Program-made: the position numbers and the translations under genes
Notes under the pieces: model-generated
The model's input: only the letters and a program-made list of their open reading frames with translations
The model's database searches: none
Told to the model about the DNA's origin: nothing
Shown here: piece by piece, positions 9,501 through 21,500 of the stretch
Position numbering within the stretch: position 1 is the first letter of the stretch
Layout: each line of letters opens with the position of its first letter
From: Apostichopus californicus
Lineage: Eukaryota; Echinodermata; Holothuroidea; Aspidochirotida; Stichopodidae
Assembly: GCA_020650975.1 (NCBI GenBank)
Contig: JAIPMN010170493.1
Coordinates: forward strand, 1 to 25,179
DNA: 25,179 bases
Direction: 5' to 3'

Positions 9501-12500
9501 GTGAGTGGGAGGGGTGGAAGGTGAGTGCGAGGTGGTGGAAGGTGCGTGCGAGGCGGTGGAAGGTGAGGCAGGGGGGAAGGTGAGTGGGAGGGGGTGGAAG
9601 GAATGTGCGCGGCGGTGGAAGGTGCGTGCCAGGCAGTGTTGGTATAAGCAGAGGTTCATCCACACTTCATCTACATACAAAAACAAACATAAATTCCATC
9701 TGATCTTTTTCGATTAGCAAATTGTTACTGATACGCACGGACAAGCACATGTTTGTTTGTTTGATGAAATATGGTTATATGTAATAACCATGTGTATTCA
9801 AAACGTGCAGGAGCCTATCCTATAACATGGATAATGATATCAGACAACAAGCCCTGATGAAAAAAAAATTACATTTTAGAGAATAACTACAACGAAAAAA
9901 CTATGTTTCTTGTCCGGCCGACAAATGCTTTTTATGCGAGTTCTCTGATAGCAACGAGGTTATACCTCACAGAACGTACAAAGAATGCTTTAATCCAACG
10001 ATGACCACAAATTTTCAAATGAAGTAAACAAGAACACATTTCTCATGAACAAAAAGGACCAACAAGTTTTAATGTCAATTCCCATCCAACTTGTGATTGC
10101 AAACTGGATGTTATGCTAAGAAATCATGGCACGACTTGTCATTGATACCAGTTCATTTACGAAACTTATCAGTTTGTTGAACAGAACTCACCACTTGGCA
10201 TCTGTCTTGATACCTTGATCCACAAACTGTTGTTGCCATGGTAACTGTACCTCCGTGACCTTACTGAGATGCTCAATGTTCGAGGTCATGTGAACCCTGA
10301 GGTTAGACGCAGCAGTGAGCGCAGCCCTGAGTTTGTTCATATCTGCTATGACCTGATGAAACATAAAACATTCAAATTACATGAAAAGGGAGTTAATTTC
10401 AACAAAAAAACGAAAAACAAATCCCTCTTAAAAGTAAAAATAATGAACAATGACATGAATAGATGCAAGGGCCGTGTGACCAACATTTATACGATTCAAT
10501 CCATAATTTTCAATACAAATGATTGAATCTTGCAATGTGGCATAGATACACTGAATTACCCATTATAGCTTGTATAAGTCAACTGAGTATTGGGTTGAAC
10601 AAATCTGATTAGGTCTTTCATATTTCTATTCAACTTCAAAAAGCTACAAATCTGGCAGCAAATTTTGCAATTTCAAAACATTTTGTGACAATGTGGGAGT
10701 TTAGGTTATGGGAACTAGGGGAAGGGAATTATATCGCAGGGGATTATATTAAGACAAAAATAACAGAGACTAACGGTTGTCTTGCAGTGAAGTTAGTGTC
10801 AATATGGGCAGACGGTAGGCATGGCAACTCCCCACTTGAAGTAGAGGTTGGAATGAATGTCTCCCTCCCTAACGTATCTCCGATCTGTAGTGTTACACCG
10901 ATGATGTAAGCTGCAACACACTATTTATTTATTTGTAACGTGCTGGCTCGATCCTTATATGTAAATTGTGAACATTTCATCATCACATCCTACATCCAAG
11001 TTAACATTTATTTGGGGGTAGTGTAGGCCTACTAGCCTAACATAGAAACTTCCCACAGGGAGAAATCCAGTGCTACTACATCTCTCAGTCTGTGCTTCAT
11101 TGGTCTGATGGCACCTTTCCTAGAACTGGGCTCACTGGATTGCTTCCCCCTTTACCTCCCTATGAGACCTTGTTAAATCCAATGGGAGGGGTGAGTCCTT
11201 GGAGGCTCAATTAGGAGGGTGGGGGGGGGGGGGGTTTGAGGAGAGGGTGTAACGATAAAATATTGCATCTTCCTACCTGATCTGGTTCCTTTTCTAGTCG
11301 TTCCAGCAGCTTAGAGAGGAATCCATGTTGTCTTACCATACTTGTCAGATAATGGTTACTGTCTGGATAAAAGAAAGAAAAAAAAAACAATTCCTAATAT
11401 ACAAATCAATCATCTATTCGAAGCGAAAATCTTGAACAAACTTCAAACGTACCCTCACCCTTTTGAAGATATTTTTCAAAGTTGGTTACAGCACACATTT
11501 TACAGATTCGAGCGATACAACAGGCTTACCACCCAGATGGATCTCAAACCTAACCGGTTCATTTTTTCTTTTTAAAATGTGTTTCAAATATCATGGTTAA
11601 TCTGCTGACATAGCTAAAAATCTAATTCCGAAATGATCGTTTATTTGATACAACTATCAGTTAATTTACAAAAGAAAACCAGCAAACAGGGATTGCTTAA
11701 TCTGTTCTTATGGCAGATGCAGTGTTGATTGTAGTTTACTATATCCGATAGAATGTAGCAGCCCAACAAAAATAGTTTCCACTACTTGGTTTGAAAAGGC
11801 TTTCACCTAAATTGGTTAAAACGTCAACATTCAGTGACAACAGCCAATGTAGCTCAACGAAACACTCCATACAAGCCAAAAATGACAAAACTAGTGTTTA
11901 CAATGTTAGCTACAGTAAAAAAAAAAAAAAAAAAATTCTTTTTGTTTCCATGGATACCAACCGTTTCCAAAGTTCATGTCCTTGAGAACAGCTAGGACGA
12001 CCGTCCTTCCATCTCGTTTCAATTGAGCGACTTCATTGACCATTTTGGTGGCCACAATGTTGAGTCTCTCCTTGGTAAACTGAGTCTTACAGAGTATCTC
12101 CTGCAGCCAGTTAACTCCAGCCGCATACTTCTCCTCTTCAACCTTCACAGAGTAATGACAACCAAACAAGAAATTTATTAAGCGACCTCCATTACAGTTA
12201 TAAAGACTATAACATGAAACAAAAGTTGCTAGATAAGTTAAAATGGCCACAAAGTAAAAAAAAAAATTTTTAATACATGCAAAAAACATTTTTTTTAAAA
12301 ACATACAACACACATTTAACCATTTTATTGTATGGATTTGTGTTGCTTGGTTTTGATGAGATTGGGACCATCTTTATGTTCACTAGTTTCCATGGTGACA
12401 TGAATATAGGAGGGCAGTCTTCTGTGAAGTTTCATAAATCAAGTGATGTTTATCTTTGCTTCTCTTTACTCCTCTTCCTTCAATCTGCAAAATGATTTAA

Positions 12501-15500
12501 TTTTACCTGTCTTTTTATAAAAAAAATTTAAAAACAATTCTTACAAAACCAAAGCTTATCTGAATCTAGTTTTCAGAGACACAAAGGTGAAAATAGTTAT
12601 GTCCATAAAAAATTTCACTTACAGATCTGTTGAATTTGATTTTGAACTACAGGACACAGATAATATGGTGATGTTTCCTTTTAAACACAAACTAACAGCC
12701 TACATTGACAGGAATAAAAAATTTAAAAAAGAAGATTTTCCCTATAATAATTTAGTGCTGGACTTTTGTGTAGCATTTTCTAAAGTTCTGAATTTCTTTC
12801 TTTCATTGAATACTAAAGTTCCTGTGTAGAAAACTGCCATACATTTTCAGTGGCGTAGCTAGAGGTTTTGAGGCTTGGGTGCAAGAGTAGAAAATTGTGC
12901 CCCCCCCCCCACTACTGAAAGAAAATGAAATTGTGCACGAAACTTTTTGGTTAAATTTTTCGGGAATGTCGTTACAGCCCCCCTCCCCCTCTTAATCAAA
13001 TTGTGCTCCTACGCGTATGATATTTCCACCATTCGAAATCTACTGCCTTGGAACTGTATACTGAAATACCCGAAATTTCCATGACATGTAGTCATTACAG
13101 AATACAGAACAGAATTAAAAAAAAGAGAAAACGGTAGAAATGGACTGAAAAGAAATCACAATCTATAAATTTGCTAATAAAAATAACTACATTCAGTTCA
13201 GATTCTTATTAGTAACTGGAAAATATTCATGCCTGACGACATACATCAATTTCGTCATGTTTTTCTAAAGAGTGCTAATTTTTTTTTACTCTCATTCTCC
13301 CATTTCAGCGCCCCCTAAACCCGGCACCCAGGGCATGTGCTCTCCCTTGACCCCCCCTAGCTACGCCACTGTACATCTTTACACTGTATATCAACTTGAC
13401 CATCAGTATAGCATTTTGCGCTGCGGTAACTGGATTAATTATTCCCTACATATTTGATCGATATGAAAGATACACGTTGGTTCTGAGACCGACCAGGTCA
13501 ACCAGTAGATCGAAATATTGTGCATGTTATAAGAAAAAAGGGCGTTTCTTCCCGAGACCACCATCACAAAGGTCACATCTTTCACAGGTTCTAACTGATT
13601 ATATTAACTTTCTACCAAACATTTTGTAACGCAATATCCAAATTTATTAGCCCACAGTATATAAACCTACGACCAAAGTTTATTTATTCGCTACCAAAGT
13701 GTTTGAACTCACCGACCAAAGTTGTTTCAATCACAACTTAAGTTGTTCTTTAACTCCTTACACAAGTTTTACTAACTTGATACCTAAGTTTACAAACTGG
13801 CTCCTCAAGTTGTTCCAAATAATGACTCAAGTTTGCTTAATTCACTATCAAATTTAATTTATTGTTACCCACATTTTGCTAAATGAATGCTTTATGTTAA
13901 TTAGCTCAATATCCAATTAATTGGCTACCCATTGCCATTTTTCTGGCATACCTTAATTTCCACAAAGGCCAACTGTGAGAAGTACCCGCATCTGAACATC
14001 CTCCCCAAAACACCGAGACGAGAGTTTGTCTGGAGGGTGTCGGCAGCCAACTGGGTCACGACCTCCTTGTAAGGTATTAATGCTGCCAAAACAGAAATGA
14101 AAGCACTCAGTAAACATATTTAAGGAGAAGAAGTATGGGCAGGTGGTGAGGTAGATTGAGTGCCAGAGGAATTATGGAAACCATGTTGTTGAAGATGAGG
14201 GGTGCACCTAATTTCTTTTAAAGACAAAAATTCAAAAACGGACTAAAATTATGAAGAAACCAATGTACTATATAGTTACATACATTACAACATGCCATTG
14301 ATAAATTGGTTGATCACAAATCACTGTGGAAGATATGCTGCAAGTATCTGTGACATTTACCATCAACTTAGTCATTTCTTGTAGCCGCCGGGCAGCGAAT
14401 GTACTTAGTGGAAGGGAGATGGGAAGGTGGGGTGAGGTGGGGTAGGGTAGGGTAAAGGTGAAGAGGGATTTTACAGAAATGGTACTTACTTCCACTTCTG
14501 AGGACGGGAGACTCAAAGATAATCTCTGAATAGAGAGGCAGGTACATCCTCAGCTTCTCGTCTACAGCGGACGTATCCATCACAGCTTTCAGCTATTAAA
14601 GGATATCAATGCAGATTATGAGATCTACAAACTGACATGGACAAGTTATAAGGACAGTCTGTGGCCTCACAACCAAAAAGTTGAGCATGATAAATCATAA
14701 GAGAGCTTTTCATTCAAAATGCAAAATTATTTCCCCAAGACTGTTTACGCAATTTTAAATTTGTTAAAACTTTGCAGCTCTAGTGGGGAACCACTTCACA
14801 CTCACGACTGCCAGCCGAAGAGATGCTACACGTTCAGTTTCCTGAGATTGGGATGTGATCAGTTGGGCAGTGTGCTGCGGGCTTTTAGGACGTTTCATGA
14901 ATTTCTAGGCCCTAAAGATTGCAACTCTCAATTTTCTCCACGATTGCCATGACAACAGGAACTACGACCGAAACTTTTCCTCCGACCCACTACGAACAAA
15001 TATGGAATTAACCAGAACAGAGAAAGTGGGTCTTCACAATACATTAGAACCGACAATCAAACAACAAAACAGCCATTAACATTGCCTGGATTATTTTCTT
15101 TTCTTGACTCACCTGGACGAAATTGCTATGAACATGATCAAGCTGAAAGGTGAAGGGTAGCTTGCTGATGTCAATCTCCGTGGGACCTACAGTTCCATTC
15201 AGGTTGCTATGACGATGTAGCGGGTGAAAGTGAATCGAGGCTGTGCTGGGTATTGGTAGGCTCCCGATCATACCTCCCGGAGCTTCTCTCTGTTCAAATG
15301 GGGGGGGGGGGAAGAGAAAATAACCAGATTGCAAAAATGCATTGAAGTTTTGATTACTTCATTGCAATAGACTTCTGCTTATTCACCAGAAACAGCTATT
15401 ATGATATAAATGTCCTGGTTTCTACCACGAGTTACGGTATCATGTTTAAATGGTTTCCAGAGTTTGACTGCTGGTGACCCAGATGACCTTTGACCTCCAC

Positions 15501-18500
15501 CAAAAGCAATTGAGTTTTTCTATTCAATATAACGCATCTGCATGCCACTTATAAACCAGAAAGCCAGTGGGCTTATTGTGATTCCTTGCCAATTGAGGTT
15601 ATAATCCCAAGCTTTTGTCATTGTTGATTAAATTGATCAGCAAGGTTCTTTCACTGACTGTGGACCTACCTACTAAATATGATTACTTACCATGTTTACA
15701 AGCTATATTTAGCAAAAATCAACTTGACCCCTGCCCCCTAATAAATGTGCATAATATCACATTGAAAATACATTATCATGTACCTGCTATCTATCAACAC
15801 CTTCACACAAAGTATGATTCAATTCTGAAAATGTTTACAGCCTGCCCTCTACCAACTGGGCCGTCTCTCAAATTCCTTAGTTTTTTTCTTTAAGTTTTAC
15901 GTATATTTGACGAGAATTACCTCATTTTCTTGATTTGCTGCATCTACGGTTTCTGCCTTCTTCTTGAGTCCCGCCTCTCCCAGCTCCTCCTGTTGTTTCT
16001 TGATTCTCTCCTTCTCCTCCGAGGCCATTTCTTCCGCGACTTGTTTGCTCGGATCTCCCACGATCTAAAAAATATCAAACATTTAAAAAAAAAACTTGTC
16101 ACCACAGAGCAGGGATTTATTTCTCCATGAATGAAACTACATAATTTATAGATCGTTGGTCCCCAGAATTATCTACAACAGAATCTCCGCTACGAGACTG
16201 TATTTTCAATTATTTCTCTTTTTCCTACCACACACCGTCCAGTAGTAACTGATCTTTTTCATCTCCTTCAATCCAGAACCTGGTGAGAAAAATTTTCATT
16301 AATTTGTGATGAGGTATTTTTTCAACAGAAGATTTTTGGTCGTCCACCGTCGCAATACAATGTATCAACAAAGTTTTACCCTAAAAGTGTGTCATGAAGC
16401 TGTTGCAGTAATACGCTTATACAAATGTCATACAGCTTTTGTTTTGGTTGCCATTTCTGAGAGTGAAAAAAGCCATGAACGTGCAAATTTTACATTTATA
16501 AAATGAACCCAAACAAAGATCAGTTATGAATAAGTGACAGATATTCTATGTTAGTTTCAAGCCAATGCTCACCATACATCGGAGGTGAAAATCACTTTCT
16601 GGGTCATAATTTACACTTCCATAAAAACTGGAATATAGAAGATATTAACAACTATGCATGTTTTCACAACTATTAACTGTATTTATATATTTGAGAGAAG
16701 TGACATCTCCTTGACTTGACAGTTTTGCACCATCAGGCTCAGTTTGTCTGGCAATAACATTCAATTTAGCAGAATATTATATAATATTATATATTTAATT
16801 GTAAATTAGACAATTCTAAACCAAACTATTCTAATTTTGCTAATAAGTTTAAGTTCTTATTAAAAGTAGAAGAGGATATCTTAAAGAAAAAGAACAATGA
16901 ATTAGAATGATTTCTTTTAATAATACTTTTGGGAACTATTTTATGCAAGGTTAACGTGTTTCGTATTCATTATCCCTATACTGTATTATTTATACATTAT
17001 AATTTTTTGTAAAGAATAACCATGATTATTGTTGTTTAATTGACCTTTGTACCACCTAATCACAAATTTTGAATAAATGAGATGGAAAAAAAAACAAAAA
17101 AACAATTTAGCAGAATTGAGTAAAAACAAATGTGTATTAGTTCTTCAGTTTTGTAATGGGTTATATCACAGCAAAAATAGAAAAACATGAACACTGCTAA
17201 AAGTGCCTTGGGTATATTCATTACTGTAACACAGTGTTATCAATAACTCAAATGTTTTAGTTCATCAGCTTACTGGTGGGTGTTATATCCAGGGTTCGAT
17301 TTCCATACAAAAAAAATTGATTTGCAACAATTACTATGCAACATTTGCATTGCATAGCCGTTCTCAAATTTTGATTGAATAGCAGTTTTAACAGAATTAT
17401 TTTATGTCTGGCAAATTACATGTCACCATGGCAACTGTGTAGCTTGGCCTCTAGTGCAGCAGTCTGGTCACTATGACAAAAAAAACATTTCCGTCCTTTT
17501 TTAATTTTTTCTTAAAATGTGATAAAAAACAATTTCTTAAACTAAACTGTACACAAAATTTATATTTCCTAAAAGAGAACTCTTCTGGCATTCTAACCAT
17601 ATTACTCCTGTGTTCTGTATTTTGTACGAATACCAAATGATTATGAATTTAAAAAAGTTTTAATACACAAAATAGCAACTACATACTCAGGGTGTCTCAT
17701 GTATTGATTAATGCTGCTAGCTGGGCGGACGAAACGTTGCAATGTTTCTTTTCACTGTATAAAGTTATTGGAGTTGTCCCATTGACTTAACTGTATGTGG
17801 TGGGGCAAATCACACACTAATTTGGCATTAAGAGCGTCGCGTTCGCTGATTGGCTAACAGTCTGTGCACTGTCTGCTTTAAAATCTGGTATTTAAGAAGT
17901 GTTTTTGAAAGAGTAATCTCAAGTTATATCCTATTTTGATTTTGTAGCAGTGATTTTATATACAAAAAACAGCTAGGCTAATGCTCTACCCACGAGGCTA
18001 TGTAAGTCTATATACCGCTACTGTAGAATACTCATAGGGTTGCGTGATTGCATAAATGTTTGATTTCGTGGTCTTACAGGATCGCAGAAAATCGGAGGTG
18101 CTTCTTGAGTTCGAAATGATTAATGAAGTTCCGCTTAGAATAATCAGAAACCTATTATTGATGAAGGAGTTAGTTTAGTTACTTTGTTATTTTACTTATT
18201 TAGTTAGATTTTGTGATTATATCCGTAAATGTTTGTGACTTTTAGCATTTAGGATTGAGTGCCATTATTGCAAATTTGTGACAAGAATTTTACATCGCAA
18301 AACATGCGATGTATTCATGGAGGTGAGTAGCAATTGCTCAAATGTGCTCCGCATATCGAACCCTGGTTACATCACAGCATGTTCCTATCAGTGTAATCAT
18401 AAGGAACACTGATAAAGCTGCCTTGAGTATTGTAACCATTATTGTAACACTGTGTTATCAGTAACTAATAACTTCTCACCACTACTGAAGGAGGTCCAAC

Positions 18501-21500
18501 AAAGTACTTCTTCAAGAGGTCCGTCCAAAACGAAGCGACTTCGTCCTTTAACTTCTTGAAGTCGTCCACGTCGTTCAGACGTCGTCTCAACTGTAGATAC
18601 AGAAAGTAAGATGAAATGTCCTTAAAGACGAAAAGCTGAATTTTACAGAGTAAACGAAATGAGACTTTTCCGTGTGGTGTATGTAATGTCACTTCACAAA
18701 GCCAGAAAACTAATTTGAGGAATAGTTAAAGATGCTGGCTCAGAAGTATCTACCTAATCATTGGAAATCATTTTAAAGTAACCAATGATGGGACGTTCAG
18801 GTTAGGGTTAAAGTCATTAAAGCCTGAGGCACAGTTGGTTTTATCCATTAATAATATATTTTCCAGATTTATATTCGGCCCTCAGGCATGGACCTTATTA
18901 CCATACATACCTCCTCTTGCGATGTCCCGTAGAGGAAGTCCCCGATGCACATGAACGCGAGTGTATCATGGGGGCGGTCTTCCATGCTATTGAGTGCGTC
19001 CAGTATCTTACGGTGAACCACGCTCTTCATGCGGGACATGTCCATGGACTCTGTTCCATCGGCTAAGTTACCCAGGGTTTGAAATAGCCTTAAAAGAAAT
19101 TGAAAAAAATGTCATAATGTGGAACTGCTATATCTCACAAAATAGGGGCTACTCTGTGGTCCAAGGAGGAGGCAATTAAGGTGTATAAATAAACTAATCG
19201 AATACTCATATTTACAATTTTTTTTAAGGTTCAGGAGTGCATAAGGACAAGCTCCTTGCAGTCATATTGTATGAACACGGCCTAATATTTATTCCGACAA
19301 ATATTGATAACTTTATTCTATGTTCATTTTAGCCGTTGGTTTTGAAACGGTTCTTTCTTAACAACAATGAAATAAGGCCATTACCAGTGACTGTGGGCTT
19401 TGACAAAAATATTGCCTACCCCCCTCCCATATGTTAACAGTTGATAGTATTAAGAGTATATAAAAAGGGACAAGTTTTGTTCTATATAGGTCCAAATTCT
19501 GACAAATTTTCAAGCCTATAATTTTTGACCACCCAAGCTGTTTAAGAATAGCTATCACTGTGGGTTTTTTTCAGAATCTACCTTAGCCTCCGATTGGATG
19601 GCACAACAATAATTATACCAGTGGAAAGGAAAAGAAGAATATTTATGAAGGGTTTATAGGTATAATATTGGAACTTACTTGCACAATAGGAAAGAAATGA
19701 AAAAAATAAATAACAAAAATAATGTAAAACGACTTGTTTACCTTTCCTTTACATGATGAAGCTTGGCTTTGGGGACATTGTAGAATTTCAGATAGATACA
19801 GGATTCCGTGGCCTCAATTACCGAGTTTCTGACCTAAGTGGAAGAGATATTTTAGGGTGAAGAAAGAGTTATGTCAAAAGTAATGTCAGAAATAGAGTTT
19901 GAATGTGAAGGGAGGGCACACTATACACGAGGCTAGATTGCAGAAGATAGGACGAGCAAATAAAACAAATATCTAAATTACCAAATCTTAATGATATAGC
20001 AGTTTATAATTGTTTTTATTTTTAAGGATCTAATGCAACAAACAACAAAGTGATCTGTATTCCTTAACAAACAAACAACATTAACCTACAAACAATTATA
20101 TATATATATATTTATAGATTTATAGATATATATTATATGTGTCTTTCATTTTATTTCAGAGAAATTTTGAAGAGAGGAAACTTTTAGTAAATATTCCCTC
20201 TTTTTTGAATATTTGAAGGTCCAACCAAAAAATTAACAGTACAGAAAGCATTGTCTCTCACATGTATTTTTCTTCAAATTTTGCTCTTTCTTTGCAAAAT
20301 TATTATCAATGGATTACAGAATATGTACTTGTTTTATTCTGCCATCTTGGAATTTCTTTTTTGTTCAGTGCAATTCTCCTCCACTCTGAAGATGAATTAC
20401 TAGAGAGCCGAAAGAAGGGAGGAGGGAAGACTCACGTTGCTGCAGTAGGGGTCATTGATCTCAACAAAGTCCCTCTGGAGGGGTGCTACAGAGGTGTCTG
20501 TCAGGTACTCCAACAACACAGAAACTGCTGACATTCCATAAAGGTCCTGCGAGAAGAATCAACAACAAAAATTAAACATGAGTTTGATTGAGTCACACGC
20601 ACATGGTTAACAGGACAGAGGTCTCGCAAGACTTGAAAGGGGGTAGGGGGGGTGGGGAAGCACAGCCAGATGTGATTGTTAAACCAATGCAACAGAGATT
20701 CACACAACGAACACCTTGGACCCAAAACAGCTACGATAGGAAATTCTTATGCTCTTTTAGATGTTCCATCAAATTAGTTCAAAAGACTTGGGCAAGTCCA
20801 GTGATGAAATCACAGATTGTCAACTGCTTACACTTTTCATGTTTTCATGTTTTGATCATTTGTGTCTGTAGGAGGAGGGGGGGGGGGAGGTGTCAGTCAC
20901 TACACAGTTCCTAAAGCATACTGTGTAAACCTGAGGTCACGCTCCTGTGTCATTTGATACAACCTACAAGTTGTTATGAGGTTAAATTAAGCTTTGTAAG
21001 TAACATTTCTATGAGCAAATGAAACTACCCTCGGATATTACCAGTGAATTTGGAGAGAGCGCAGGAATTCTTGGACAGAAATAAAGATGTTTAAACAATT
21101 TCAAATATTTTGAAGAATCCTTCAGAACTCTTGTAGGCAATTATAACAAATCTATTAACGAGCATTATTCAAATTAAGATTGCAGTCGATCTTACCGTAA
21201 ACACAACGCTGCTGAATTTTATTTGCATCATACGAATATTAATGAGAGACTAATAATAAATTAGATACAATAGTCAACATTCTGTTGTCAGGTAAAAAAT
21301 TTGTAACAGTAGTATCAACCACATCTCAAAGAAACTAATTTCTTTTTTAAAAAGTCGATTTTTAGTTCATTATTTAAAAAGTTGTAGGAAAGTTATGGAC
21401 TAACATTAGTGTAAGATTTTACTATCAAGTAAAATACAAAAACTTATCAGCTCAAACGGCTGACTTGAAGACTACCATCTTCCATTTATCGATGTAACAA

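Larger units (their letters stand above)
12143..13951 (-). other. Intron K-L
   Basis: 1809-base intron carrying the hAT-type element and the ~22-bp repeat. The stretch 12150-12840 is AT-rich, with small open frames in both directions and no coding signal that I recognise. Confidence 0.8.
16065..18479 (-). other. Intron G-H
   Basis: 2415-base intron (GTGAGA...TTTTTTAG) that hosts the LINE-like tail, the 122-bp duplication and the 1.1-kb hAT-like element. The part 16070-16760 is AT-rich, with nothing else recognised. Confidence 0.85.

Noticed and set aside
9122-9686. Long proline/histidine-rich open frames on the minus strand
   Set aside because: They are produced by the G-rich 20-bp repeat, which lacks stop codons in several frames. 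They overlap one another and fall inside an intron.
14719-14952. 77-codon + strand frame in intron I-J
   Set aside because: No family resemblance, no splice or promoter logic, and it lies antisense within a confirmed intron.
17290-17303. tRNA B-box-like GGGTTCGATTTCC, suggesting a tRNA-derived SINE
   Set aside because: No A box at the right distance. The motif is mirrored at 18352-18365 with target duplications outside, so it is better explained as a terminal inverted repeat.
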